64,000 nt of DNA from Flaccisagitta enflata (GCA_965153355.1 OZ231126.1:37448001-37512000); one strand, 5' to 3'; numbered from the stretch's first letter, positions 23,705 to 35,917 are shown. Numbers and translations: made by a program. Notes: generated by a model not told the origin, from the sequence alone.

Positions 23705-24632
23705 AGGCCAGGGTGGGGGTATTGAAGTCCTAGGTCTCAGAAACCTATGTAATTCTACGAACTACCCCCATTCATTATAATAAAAAGATATACCAAGTTT
23801 TATGACCTTCTGTCAAGTTCCTGATAGGGCCGCTAACCCCCTCTAATCATCATAGGATTCAATGGGAGCAAATTTTTGTAAATCTTTTTGCCATTATAAA
23901 AGGGGGGGGGGGTGGTGGCCCTACCATGGACTTGTCAGATGGTCATGAACTTTGGCAAATCTTACTACAGTATGATTTTTTTTAATGCAACATAAGAAAC
24001 CTATATATCTCCGCTCCTGAGCATCTTAGCAAGATGCGGATTGCACTATTGGATATAGCATGAAAAACTATTTTGTCTATATTTATATTGACATCATGAT
24101 GTATCATCCCATATGTCTTCCACAATGCAAGTAAAAACGTTGACATCTCTAACATCAAGAAATTGGCTGTCTGATTCTCCCTCCAAAAACAATGAGGAGG
24201 TTCAGTTGATCAGATAATTAGAAATCATGGGGCATCCGTGTGATTTTATGGATAGACTTCGGAAAATACTTGTATCATGATTCAGTTGGCCACATGATCA
24301 CCAATTATTTTATCAACTGACCTTCCTCATCTTTTTTAGAAGGAGAATCAGACAGCCAATTTCGAGATATAAAAATGTCAATGTTTTTACTGGCTTGGTG
24401 ATAGAGATACGTCCTATTGCATCATGATATCAGAAAAAAACATAGAAAAAACAGTTTTTCGTGCTCAATCCAATGATGCAATCCGCATCTTGCTACGATG
24501 CTCAAGAGAGGAGATATATAGGTTACTTATGTTGCATTCCAAAAAAATCATACTGTATTATCATGAATGGGGGCAGTTTGTAGAATACCATAAGTTTACG
24601 ACACCTATGACCTCCCAACCCCCACCCTGTTA
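23705..24632. mobile_element. ~0.93-kb foldback element
   Basis: The arms are imperfect inverted repeats through most of the length. CAGTATGATTTTTTTTAATG at ~23970 mirrors the stretch at ~24540. AAGATGCGGATTGCA (24031) mirrors TGCAATCCGCATCTT (24478). GGCTGTCTGATTCTCC (24165) mirrors GGAGAATCAGACAGCC (24342). There is no transposase frame. It lies in the intron of the minus-strand gene. Confidence 0.75.
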
Positions 24633-24899
24633 TACATTCAGTCCCCAAAGATCATTCCTTATAAAGTTGATGAACTTGATGATCAAACATTTAGACTTAG
24701 GAACGCTCTCTTTGCCGTAACGATTCAATATTTCTTTTTTGTTTTCTTATCATTGAGACACGCGACGCATGTTTGTTCAACGCTTAAAGAAATTTGACAA
24801 TGCTTAATTTTTTTTTCATCAGTTTCTTTTCTCATTTCGACTCGAGTCTAGTCTCAATCAACATATTCATATCCGTGTGACTATGTCTTTCCTCTTTCC

Positions 24900-25107
24900 T
24901 AGTCGCATGCATGCGACTCTATAACCCGCTATGTCGGACGATCGGTTGGTCCATCGGTCGGACGGTCCATCAGTCGCCGTTTGCTTTTTCGGCGTTAACG
25001 GGCCATTTTTGCATTACTGCTCCAGCTCAAATGCTTGGGTTAGCCTTTTTTATCGCTGCCCCTGCCCACCCACACAAGACTTTGGTAGCCGTGTATCCGA
25101 CTGTGTT
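24900..25107 (-). mobile_element. AGTCGCGTGC-family element, near complete
   Basis: It starts AGTCGCATGCATGCGACT, a perfect palindrome, then TCTATAACCCGC and GGTCGGACGGTCC. It has the core CATTACTGCTCCAGC and the terminus GTAGCCGTGTATCCGACTG. It lies in the intron of the minus-strand gene. Confidence 0.75.
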
Positions 25108-25313
25108 AAACTTAATAAGCGTCACACGCACGAAGTACATTGGTGCGTCAAAAGAGATGCATACTCACAAGAAACAACCGCATATAGTCAGAGAGACAAA
25201 CCGTAAGATTAACGACGCACACTGATATCATTTCTGTTTGCCCGTCTTGCAGTCTCATTTCTTTCTGTCTTTCAGTCTGTCAGAGTGAATTTGTATATTT
25301 GTTTGCATACGTG

Positions 25314-25318
<5 letters not shown>

Positions 25319-25404
<86 letters not shown>
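25319..25404. repeat. (CT)n microsatellite
   Basis: Pure CT tract. The following 25405-26417 is low-copy intronic sequence without a visible exon; it includes a relic of the GGGCAG family at 26114-26140. Confidence 0.9.
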
Positions 25405-25409
<5 letters not shown>

Positions 25410-26417
25410 GAGCCGTAAATATACTCTCTCTCTTTCACACTCACAGAACACACACAGTACACACACGTCTCACCTACACAAGCACATATAGAAAACTCAA
25501 ATCATCTCTCTGACGCCTTTTTTAAGAGGGAGGGATGTTTTTTCGTGCAGCGGGGGTCGAAAGCGTTATAGAGGGGGTTTGGTAAAGAATTCAGATGACA
25601 AAGTGACTGACACATTTACTCAGCCTCGGGGCCTAGATTGAGTTTTGAATGAAAACATTCCAAGAACTTGCATCAGACCGGAATTTCCGTTATAAAACAA
25701 GGTCGACAGAGAAGACTTGATGCCCATATCTGTCGCTCCATCATGATCATGTAATGATTGGTCTTGCTGTCTGTTCGACTTTATCTATCTGTCCCTCTCT
25801 CAAGAATCACTGTCTTCTTTCTGTATGTCTCTCTCGTCTTTCTCGTTGCCCCAAGATTTGTTGTATTGTTCTTATTTTCTCGACGAATCACCCATATCCT
25901 TGCGCTAAAATTGCATATGCAAAATTGAATGGATGACTACGTAGCAGACGTTTAATGGGAATGCTAAGGTTTCTGCACAAATGATTCAAATAATTGACCT
26001 TTTTCGGCCCATAGTGCAGTTGCATCCCCGAAGTCCTAAGATTAGTCACCAGGTCGGACTAGTCTAGTCTGTCCTACGCGTCGCTCGGTGATATATTTTA
26101 GGGCTATATCTTTGGGCAGCCGGCAGCGGTCCCAAAGTATATATCCTTCCCCCTCCAATCTCACGCCCAAAATTGGTTTGTATTCTATTCTCTCTAACCT
26201 GAAATATGCTCTGTAATGGCTCTAATTTGCCCTCTAATTTGCCCTCAAATTTGATCGTTCAAGCTTTATTTCAGGCCTAAAATTTATTGTTAGGCCTCGA
26301 ATATGCTTTTTGGGGCCACTGCCCTCCTGTTCTTCCACTTCCTCAACTGATCATTGCGAGAAGGGCATCGGGTACCGCTGACTATGTGCGATCCGTGGAT
26401 GATTTGTTTGTTTTTGT

Positions 26418-26618
26418 TTTAAGTTGCGGAATCGCAACTCTAAAACGGGCTTTGTCCGTCCATCTGTCCGTTGGTTCGTAATGATCAAGTTGAAAAGTAG
26501 AAAAACAAGCGTTTTTTATACTTTTTGTGTATGTTTGCGCGTGCGGTGGGAGTTGGGGTGTGGATTGGGATTGGATGCCCCTGCCACCTATCCACAAAGA
26601 TATTGTGACCCTGCGTCA
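26418..26618 (-). mobile_element. AGTTGC-variant short element
   Basis: It begins AAGTTGCGGAATCGCAACT (palindrome), then CTTTGTCCGTCCATC. Its distal part, GTTGGGGTGTGGATTGGG to 'GGATGCCCCTGCC', also occurs at 53510-53560 and, reversed, near 9705-9790. It ends ten bases from exon 26631-27386. Confidence 0.6.
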
Positions 26619-26630
26619 CTTGCTCTTTAC

Positions 26631-27386
26631 CCGATATCTTTATCCTCGCTGACTTTGAGCGCGGTAGCGACGTCTGTCGTTCTCGAAATCTTCTTCCTAT
26701 TCATTTTCTTGCTCAACCTCCTCATCCGGGCGTGACTCGGCGATAAAACTTCGTTATTGGGCAGGTCGGTATTTGGAAAATGATGCCGAAACAAGGACAC
26801 TTTCCGTTTGACGGACATGTGATGGGAGGATAGGCCGTCCGCGGGTTTAGGTTGAAGAGGCTTTAGGTGAGACGTGGGCGTCGCCGCATCGCGAGTTATC
26901 GACGCTTTCGAGATGCGATACCGCGGAACCATCGCCGACAACCTCCGAGACGCTGCAATGGCCCGTCGAATGGCTTCGTTATCGATATATTCGCCACCTG
27001 CCGGGTGAAGATGCGACGATACGAGAGGACTCACAACCATGGAAGGAATGCGACGTTGACGGTGATGTGGATGTTCATGATGTTGCTGCGAAAGGTGACG
27101 ATGATGTCGTGGATGTTGTTGTTGCACCATGTAATGCGACGATGATGGGAATTGTTGCTGTTGGTGATGAAGCTGTTGCAATGATGAGCGAGGATGTGGA
27201 AGTTGTTGTTGAATGAAAGTCCTGGTTTTCTGCTGAGAGGCCGTCCAACCGGCATCTTTAGGTCCCTCAGGCGATACGGTGTTGATGATGTAAGGAAATG
27301 GTACCGTGTTGTTGAAGTAGATTTGTCGGGGATGTCGTTGATCATGAATCGATGGAATAGTCTCAGTCACAGTTTCGCAGAAGAAT
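26631..27386 (-). CDS. Unrecognised protein, penultimate exon (His/Gln-rich)
   Basis: After CCTTCCTTCCCAG the first base completes an Arg codon. 251 codons follow to a GG/GTAAAG donor in phase 2. The start FFCETVTETIPSIHDQRHPR leads into a Pro- and Gln/His-rich stretch (QQQQFPSSSHYMVQQQHPRH). This is followed by GGEYIDNEAIRRAIAASRRL and a basic end (RMRRLSKKMNRKKISR). EYIDNEAIRRAIAASRRL looks helical and more conserved. No known domain was recognised. The base composition is coding-like compared with its flanks. Confidence 0.62.
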
Positions 27387-27661
27387 CTGGGAAGGAAGGA
27401 TTTAATCATTTAAATATAAGTGAATGAATGAGTGAATGAATGAATGAATGAATGAAGGAGGAAATAAATGATGATTATTCGATAAACAAAAAAAATGCGC
27501 AAAAAAATGGATGAATTGAATTGATATCGAATGACAACTGATTTCAATAAAACGATATATGGCTAAAAGAATCAATAGTAGTGAAGATAAAAAGAACATT
27601 GAAGCCATTAAAGGGCATGACAGAAATTCCTTATTTTGATTGGATCAACCTTGAATCGTAC

Positions 27662-27800
27662 CTGCAGTCCCTTAGTTCTTCTACCATTATCTGAGCCATG
27701 ATTCCAAGTTCAATGTTGCTGTAACTCAAAAGTAGACTATTCAATGCCGATCCCAATTGCCAAAGACCGGCAAAACATAGTTTCAAGTCGGTGATGCGAT
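27662..27800 (-). CDS. Unrecognised protein, upstream exon
   Basis: On the minus strand, TTTTTCTATGGCAG is followed by two bases completing a codon and 45 codons (RITDLKLCFAGLWQLGSALN, then SLLLSYSNIELGIMAQIMVE, then ELRDC). The donor TGCAG/GTACGA is in phase 2 and fits the next exon. The peptide is an amphipathic helix-rich block, the most domain-like part of this gene. An upstream exon ending in phase 1 is required and was not found. The dispersed element at 27813 abuts the intron side, so its C/T-rich end forms part of the polypyrimidine tract. Confidence 0.58.
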
Positions 27801-27812
27801 CTGCCATAGAAA

Positions 27813-28148
27813 AACAAGGTCGGATACACGCTACCCCAGTCGCGTCGAGTTCGGGAGGGCAGGGGTAGTGTCCAAGGTTATTAGAGCATTTGGGCTGGAG
27901 CAGTGAGGCAAAAGACCGAACGAACGCCAAATGAGTAAAAACAAGGCCAGACAGACGGCAAGATAGTCGCGGACGGTTGGGCAGGGGCCCTAATGTGAAA
28001 ACCAATCTCAATTCAAAAAAAGTTAGGGACAGACGGACGGACAGATGGACCGACACGGCAAGATGTAGAGTCGCGTGTCCGCGACTAAAAATGGGACCGA
28101 AGGACGGACGGACAAACCGGGTTGTAGAGTCGCATGTGCGCGACTGAA
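27813..28148 (+). mobile_element. AGTCGCGTGC-family element containing a second copy
   Basis: The outer copy begins AACAAGGTCGGATACACGC (27813) and ends with a diverged palindrome 'GAGTCGCATGTGCGCGACTG' (~28145). Inside it, 27933-28090 is a complete inner copy running from ACAAGGCCAGACAGACGG to GAGTCGCGTGTCCGCGACTA. The nesting shows where the mobile unit starts and stops. Confidence 0.75.
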
Positions 28149-28236
28149 AATAAGGCCGAAAAGTACTTCGTAGTCGCAAGTCTCTCCGTCTGTCTTTGTG
28201 ACTGTTTGTCTGAGTGTGTCTGTAGCTGTGTGTGCG

Positions 28237-28615
<379 letters not shown>

Positions 28616-29475
28616 AACAGCCAAAACAGCATTGTCAACCATGGCCTTCAACGCATAGGTTGCCAAACCAACCAACATGGGCACAACGAGTGCAAGCAGT
28701 GCCACAATGGCATAATCAGGGTGGACTTCCAAAACGTAATACTGCAATGATCCTTGAAACTTTCTTCAACATTGCAAAGGCATGCTTACCTCAAGATTGA
28801 TGTTTGCCTCCCAAATCCCAGATCAGTGTGTTTAATCAAATAAAAGCAAGATACAACAAATTTTTCGAACAGACCATAGAAGAGCGTGATGGTAAAAACA
28901 TGAAGGATATCATAGATAAGGAGGAAACTAACCAGGAACTTAGTATGATACAAGATAAAAAGGACCATAACAAAGAGGATGTAAATCTGAAAAGAAGGAA
29001 CAGAAACAAATATAGGTATAAAAAACAAAAGAAACAGAAAATAAAGATAATGTATGCCAACATGAGAGGAATCAGAAGCAAAATGGCATGTCTCCAAAGC
29101 ACCCTAAATGAAATAGATGCAGATGTTGGACTTTTTTGTGAGACCTTTCTAACTGAAAATAAAGGCCTAAAACTTGATGGATATACCTTTTTTGGGAATG
29201 CAAGAACAACTGGTAAAGGAGGTGGAGTTGGTATTTGTGTCAAAAATGATAAAAAGTCCTTCATATCCCCACACTACTCTCAACGACCATTAGAAATCAT
29301 CTGGGTCAGTATGGTGCAACCCAATGGAAAGCCCCTGTTTATAGGTGTCTATTATGGACTCCAAGAGTGTGTAAGCCTAAGCAAAATACAAGAGGAAATG
29401 GACAACCTGTCAGATGAAATATGTCAAATTCAGAATGAAGGTGATATGATCCTATGTATGGGAGATATTACGTGC
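28616..29475 (+). pseudogene. LINE fragment: endonuclease domain, 3'-truncated, one in-frame stop
   Basis: The frame runs from 28616, is broken by a TGA at 28798-28800, and continues to ~29475. It encodes a Lys-rich linker, then KIMYANMRGIRSKMACLQST, FCETFL, GKGGGVGICVKN, GVYYGLQE and MILCMGDIT. These are the Asn, Glu and Gly-Asp motifs of the apurinic-type endonuclease (EEP) of non-LTR retrotransposons. The reverse transcriptase is absent: similarity stops right after the Gly-Asp motif, where the next repeat begins. LINEs usually lose the 5' end, so this 3' loss suggests a deletion or a later insertion. It is dead. Confidence 0.8.
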
Positions 29476-29479
29476 TCGA

Positions 29480-31550
29480 TATCAGGGGTGTTTATAAACG
29501 CCAAATAAACGCCGTTTATAAACAATGCTATACAACTGTTTATAAACATTAAAAATGCAAGTCAAATAAACAAAAATTGTTTAAATGGCAGTAAAAAACG
29601 TTGTTTATAAACAACTATATATCACTGTTTATGAACAAAGGAAAATAAGAGATAGTTTGACCTGATCATTACAAACTGAAAATGTCCACACTAGAAAATG
29701 TTCTATTAGAAAAATCAAAATTTTGAAGGTTGCTACTGATTTTTTTGACCCCAAAAATTGTTAAAAAGAGCCCATAATTGATCGTTTATAAACACAATAA
29801 TATTGTTGTTTATAAACAACAAAAATTAAGTGTTTTGCTTAAACCGCTAAATTTTTTGTATTTATAAACGCAAAAGAATAAACAAAAATTGTTTATTTGC
29901 CCCCTATTTCTTTTGTTTATAGCCACAAAAATTGCAATGGAAATAGTACTTTAGAATCTTTTTTCTCCTCCCCCCCCTACTCCTCCTCCTCATCCAAAAT
30001 CGTTTATTTGCTCCCAATTTCCTTTCCAAATAAACAAAAAATCGTTTATTTGGCACCATAATTTGTTTTCATAAACGGTTACACTCCTTTAGAAGTTTTT
30101 GTGTTTATAAACACCAAAAATATGAACCTCATAAACGAATTTGTTTATTTGGTACCATAAATTGGATCTCATAAACAGATTTTTATATTTCTCTCCTCCT
30201 CCTCCCCCTCCTCCTCCTCCTCATCCAAAATCGTTTATTTGCTCCCAATTTCCTTGTTTTCATAAACGATTACACTCTTTTAGAAATTTTTTCTTAATAA
30301 ACAACAAATCGTTTATTTGGCAGCATAAATTGGTTTTCATAAATGTTTACACTCCTTTAGAAATTATTGTGTTTAAAAACACCAAAAATATGAATCTCAT
30401 AAACGAATTTGTTTATTTGGTACCATAAATTTGATCTCATAAACAGATTCTTATATTTTTCTCTTCCTCCTCCTCCTCCTCCTCCTCCTCCTCCTCCTCC
30501 TCCTCCTCATCCAAAATCGTTTATTTGCACCCAATATTCTTTCCAAATAAACAAAAAATCGTTTATTTGGCACCATAAATTGGTTTTTTATAAACGTTTA
30601 CACTCTTTTAGAAATTTTTCTTAAATAAACAAAAAATCGTTTATTTGGCACCATAAATTGGTTTTCATAAACGTTTACACTCCTTTAGAAATTATTGTGT
30701 TTATAAACACCAAAAATATGAATCTCATAAACAAATTTGTTTATTTGGTACCATAAATTGGATCTCATAAACAGATTTTTATATTTTTCTCTTCCTCCTC
30801 CTCCTCCTCCTCCTCCTCCTCATCCAAAATCGTTTATTTGCACCCAATATTCTTTCCAAATAAACGAAAATTGTTTATTTGGCACCATAAATTGGTTTTT
30901 ATAAACGTTTACACTCTTTTAGAAATTTTTTCTAAATAAACAAAAAATCGTTTATTTGGCACCATAAATTGGTTTTCATAAACGTTTACACTCCTTTAGA
31001 AATTATTGTGTTTATAAACACCAAAAATATGAATCTCATAAACAAATTTGTTTATTTGGTACCAAAAATTGGATCTCATAAACAGATTTTTATATTTCTC
31101 TCCTCCTCTTCCCCCTCCTCCTTCTCCTCCTCCTCATCTAAAATCGTTTATTTGCTCCCAATTTCCTTTCCAAATAAACAAAAAATCGTTTATTTGGCAC
31201 CATAAATTTGTTTTCATAGACGTTTACACTCCTTTAGAAGTTTTTGTGTTTATAAACACCAAAATTATGAACCTCATAAACGAATTTGTTTATTTGGTAC
31301 CATAAATTGGATCTCATAAACAGATTTTTATATTTCTCTCCTCCTCTTCCCCCTCCTCCTCCTCCTCCTCCTTTTCATCCAAAATCGTTTATTTGCTCCC
31401 AATTTCCTTTCCAAATAAACAAAAAATCGTTTATTTGGCACCATAAATTTGTTTTCATAAACGTTTACACTCCTTTAGAAGTTTTTGTGTTTATAAACAC
31501 CTAAAATATGAACCTCATAAACGAATTTGTTTATTTGGTACCATGAATTG
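29480..31550. repeat. GTTTAT/ATAAAC-rich array with ~230-315-base higher-order unit
   Basis: The CATCCAAAATCGTTTATTTG anchor recurs at 29991, 30222, 30508, 30821, 31135 (one change) and 31376. Each unit has a (TCC)n tract of variable length plus many GTTTAT, ATAAAC and TGTTTATAAACA motifs. Length differences come partly from the TCC tract and partly from missing sub-blocks. There is no gene. Confidence 0.9.
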
Positions 31551-31575
31551 TAGAGTCGCGTGTCCGCGACTAAAA
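31550..31575 (+). mobile_element. Solo 3' end of the AGTCGCGTGC family
   Basis: TAGAGTCGCGTGTCCGCGAC followed by TAAAAATT directly joins the end of the GTTTAT array. Confidence 0.6.
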
Positions 31576-31860
31576 ATTAAGTATTTTGAATTCTCTACAA
31601 GATGGAACCAAGCAGAAATCATGATTCTTATTCGTTGCCAAGCTAATTATTTCAAAGCTGGTTACTCTAAAAAGATTTAAATAAGATTTGAGATTTCTGA
31701 GTGGTTATCTTTAAAGCATCATAACTTCTAAAGTTTTGAGGCTAAAACGTTCTATGAAAGCTCAAATGAAAGATATTTTGAAGCTCTTTAAAACCATCTT
31801 AGTTTTAGGTTTGTCTTTACTCAGTGCTAAATCTGATCAAGAAGCTGTGATCTGGTTCTT

Positions 31861-32438
31861 GGGCAGTGGCCCCAAAGGGGCACGTGACCTGTGCTCACCT
31901 GGAGAAATTTCTCCTCCTTTTCTCCAGCCCCTATTCTCCTCCTTCTCCATGCCCCCCCTCAGACAGAGTCTGTAGCGCCAGAGCCCAAATCCCAGCCTCA
32001 AGTCCCAATTCCCAGCCTCAGGCTCAATCCAACCTCCAGGCTCAAATCCCAGCCTGCTAGTCAGCCTCAGGCTCAAATCAACCTCGAGGCTCAAATCTTA
32101 GCCTCAAGGCTCAAATCCTAGCCTCGAGGGCTCGTCTCCTAAGCACCTAGGCTCAATCCGCCACTGGGGCTCAAATCCCACCTTTGGAGGCTCAAATCCC
32201 AGCCTGGAGGCTCAAATCCCAGCCTGGAAGCTCAAATCCCAGCCTGGAGGCTCAAATCCTAACCTCGAGGCTTAAATCCCAGCCTCTCAGCTCCAATTCC
32301 AGCCTCCAGGCCCTAATTCCAGCCTCCAGGCCCTAATCCCGGCCTTAAGGCCCCAATTCCAGCCTCCAGGCCCTAATCCCAGCCTTGAGGCTCAAATAAA
32401 GACAGCATAGGTCATCGGCCCCTTCGGGGCCGCTGCCC
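31861..32438. mobile_element. GGGCAG-TIR element with internal tandem repeat
   Basis: The left end GGGCAGTGGCCCCAAAGGGG is answered on the right by 'CCCCTTCGGGGCCGCTGCCC'. In between, a ~20-base unit (GGCTCAAATCCCAGCCTGGA) repeats with variation from ~31980 to 32400. It has no transposase frame. Confidence 0.72.
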
Positions 32439-32743
32439 CACTAACCACCTCACACCCTCATACACTCACATAGGGGCAACAGGTGACCATAGGGGCAACA
32501 GGTGACCATCTAACGCTTTTGCGACTATCTATTTTGCCACTGTTACTTAACAATATCTAAAGTGAGGAGTCTTTGGAGCTCTAACTGGTGTTAAATCTGA
32601 GCCGATCACAACTATCCTTTAAATATCTTTAAAAAATATTCCCACTTCTGAAAAATGAATTGCTTTCATAATCAAATGGTCATATTTGAGACAAAAATCA
32701 TTTTTTTTACCCCCTAATTAGTGCCCCCTCTAACATATTCGAA
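32439..32743. other. No gene seen
   Basis: Low-copy sequence with a short direct repeat ATAGGGGCAACAGGTGACC at 32470-32510. Confidence 0.5.
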
Positions 32744-33091
32744 CAAGGCCGGATACACGGCCACCAGTTGCGGACGGGTGCGCAGGCGGTAAAGCCATAC
32801 GTATGGCGTTGTTTTCCACGGTTTTGGTTCGGGTTTGGAATACCTCAAAACCTTTTCTCGGGTTTATCGCGGCTTTATATCGGGTTTTTAGTTGCGTGCA
32901 CGCAACTCTACAATGTACTTGTCCGTCGGTTGGTTGGTTGGTTGGTCAGTCAGTCGGTCGGTTGATCACACTTTACTTTTTCTTATGATTTTATTACTTT
33001 AACCTCACTGCTCCTGCCCAAGTGGTCTGGTGACCTCAAATATGGCCCTGCCCACCCGATACAACTTTGGTAGCCGTGTGCCGGCCTTGTT
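32744..33091 (-). mobile_element. AGTCGCGTGC-family copies, one 5' end and one full
   Basis: 32744-32800 is a + oriented 5' end (ACAAGGCCGGATACACGG). 32887-33091 is a minus-oriented full copy from AGTTGCGTGCACGCAACT (palindrome) through CACTGCTCCTGCCCAAG to GTGCCGGCCTTGTT. Confidence 0.72.
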
Positions 33092-33329
33092 AAATAAGTA
33101 TGGGCAAAAAAATGTTTGGTTATTTGCCAAAGAGAAAAAAAGAAATGAGAGAAAAAAAAAGAGAGAGACAAATAAATGAAAGAAAAATAAATGAAAGAAA
33201 GAAAGAAAATAGAGAAAAAAGGGGATAAAAAATTGAAAAAAAAGAAACAAATACACAAATCTGAGATAAAAGGTTTATAAAAAAGGGGAGAAGAATAAGT
33301 TAAGAAAAAAAAAACAGCAAATAAATGCA

Positions 33330-33516
<187 letters not shown>

Positions 33517-34016
33517 AATATCATTAAGAAGGTGAGGAAAAAATACAAAAACGATTTTATAAATGAGATTTAAAGAATAATACAAAAACAAAAATATCCT
33601 ATGAAACAAAGTCGGGCCTGAAGCCAAAACCGAATTTCGGGTTTGGCCTCAAAACCCAGCCTCAGCCTTCTGACGGCCAAACCCGCAAGGTATTAGTGGG
33701 CAGGGGCGGAAATACGCGTTTTCACTTTGACTTGCTGCTCACCAACGGACCGACGGATCGACGGACGGACGGACGGATGGACTGATGGAAGGACGGACGG
33801 ACGGACGGACGGACGGACGGACGGACGGATGGACGGACGGACAAAGAATGAGATTCTAAAAAACCTAATAAATCATTGAACATTCGGTAAAGCAATTTCA
33901 GAAAATATCTCAAACAGATAGATTCTGTCTGTTCTAAATGATAGTCACAAAAGCGTTGGATGGTCAGCAGTACCCACGCTACTTAAGTAGGTTATGATTA
34001 TAGTTGTGGAAGTGTG

Positions 34017-34402
34017 CAGAACAGTAGCTCCAAAGAGGTCGATGACCTATACTTTTACATGGGGGAATTTTCTACTTCTCCTCCTTCATTCCCCATCCCC
34101 TCCCAGTGGGGCTCCATGCCCATATTTCAGCCTCAAGGCCCATGTCCGCGTCTTCAAGCCGAAAGCCATTGAGGCTGGGATTTGGGCCTCAAAGATAGGA
34201 TTTTAGCCAAAAGATGGGATTTTGGCCTTGATGTTGATATTTGGACCTCAATACTGGGATTTTGGCCTGAAGGTCGGGATATGGGTCTGGAGGCTGAAAT
34301 ATGGACATGGAGGTAGGGGGGGGGAGTTATGTAGGAGGAGAAGAAGGAGAAAAATCCCCTGTGTGAATGCATAGGTCATACACCCTTGTGGAGCCGCTGC
34401 CC
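34017..34402. mobile_element. GGGCAG-TIR element, diverged
   Basis: The left end CAGTAGCTCCAAAGAGGTCG and 'GATGACCTAT' mirror the right 'ATAGGTCATACACCC' and GGAGCCGCTGCCC. The middle repeats GGGATTTTGGCCT-like units. Confidence 0.6.
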
Positions 34403-34623
34403 AAAAAGAAAAAAATACAGAGAACTTGAAAATAATCAGGGGGTGCTAAACTGACAAAAAAAAAAATTATGTGACCCTTCAAAACATAGGCGAGAAAAAA
34501 ATTGTCATCTTCGAGTTGGGCTGGGATGATTTGGAAGTTTTGAAGGTTGATCAACTTTTTGAGACCTGCAGAGGAAAACTGTTTTCCAATTAACTTTTGT
34601 GACATTTAAGGAAGTTGGTACAT

Positions 34624-34990
34624 TTTTAGTTGCGGACACGCAACTCTATGAAGAGCTTGTCCATCTGTCAATCCGATCCGTCGGTCCCGTTGGTCCGTCA
34701 GCACGGAGTCGAAAAGTGGGAAAACGCGCATATCCGCCCTGCCCACCCGTCCACAACTGATGGCCATGTATCTGGCCTTGTTACTTTTGATGCGATTTTT
34801 GGCAATTTTCTGGCAATTTTTTGGGTTTGGACACCTCTACGTAAAACATAAGAGGCTTTGTCCATCTATCTGTTTGTCAGTCCGTCCGTCTATCCATTGG
34901 TCAACAATGATTGAGTCGAAAAGTGGTAAAATGCGCATTTCCGCCCCTACCCGCCCATACGCAACTGGTGGTCGTGTATCCGGCCTTGTT
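34624..34990 (-). mobile_element. Two adjacent AGTTGC-variant short elements
   Basis: 34624-34782 begins AGTTGCGGACACGCAACT and ends CTGGCCTTGTT. 34849-34990 lacks the palindrome but has AAGAGGCTTTGTCC, the shared core CGCATTTCCGCCCC and the end GTATCCGGCCTTGTT. Confidence 0.7.
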
Positions 34991-35176
34991 TTGAATTTCT
35001 TTTTCTTTTTTTGCATTTACAGTGTTTTTTTTCAAAAATGAGATACGGAATTAGCTGTTGGAAATTTAAAATGTTTTAGAAGATGGTTTTGAATGTGGCA
35101 AAAAATTGAGCGCACCAGTGGGTTTCAATCACATGTGCACACATCACATCTCACACACACTTTTTTTCTCTCTGAC

Positions 35177-35279
<103 letters not shown>

Positions 35280-35453
35280 TAAAAAACTTTTGCCGAATTT
35301 TTGAAGGCTCCTGCCCTCTTTTTCATAGGCGTGAAAATCTGTAACATGGATATACAAAACAATGTTTTTTGTAAATCGACTGAGGATGAACGCTATCGCT
35401 TTCTCGTCTCTCTCTTTCTCTCTCTTCTTCTTCTCTTTCTTCTCTCTCTCGGG

Positions 35454-35461
35454 TATATAAG
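35454..35461 (+). promoter_or_regulatory. TATA-box-like TATATAAG
   Basis: A good TATA match inside pyrimidine-rich DNA. No gene downstream is recognised, so function is unproven. Confidence 0.2.
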
Positions 35462-35917
35462 AAGCGCAGTTTGGTTTCTCGAGGCAGTTGCCCAGATTTC
35501 CTTTCGCTTTTCTTGCTTTCTCGTTCTTCTTTTCATATGAATATATGGTATTCGCATTTAGCCACTGTTCTTCTTTAGGCCTTTACCGGTCTTCCAGTGG
35601 CGCCCTACTCATGGGGCTCGCTAACTTCTGACCACTCTCGCTTAGCTAACCTTCTCTCTTTTTCTTTCTTTCTTCTCTTTTACTTTTCTTTCTCTTCTCT
35701 TTTTCTCACCTCTCCCTTCCTCTCCCTGGGCCTCTTTCTTATGGCCCCCATTTTCTCTTTTTCAACTCCGAGTTTGGGTTCATAGCCCAGTTTCTCGAGA
35801 CGAAATTCTCAGCATTCTTTTTCCTCTTCTTCGATCTTTTTCTCTTTCGCGATGACTATGATAACGATGATCGCGTAACGCGCAGTTGTCTCTCTCTCTC
35901 TCTCCTCTTTTTCCTAT

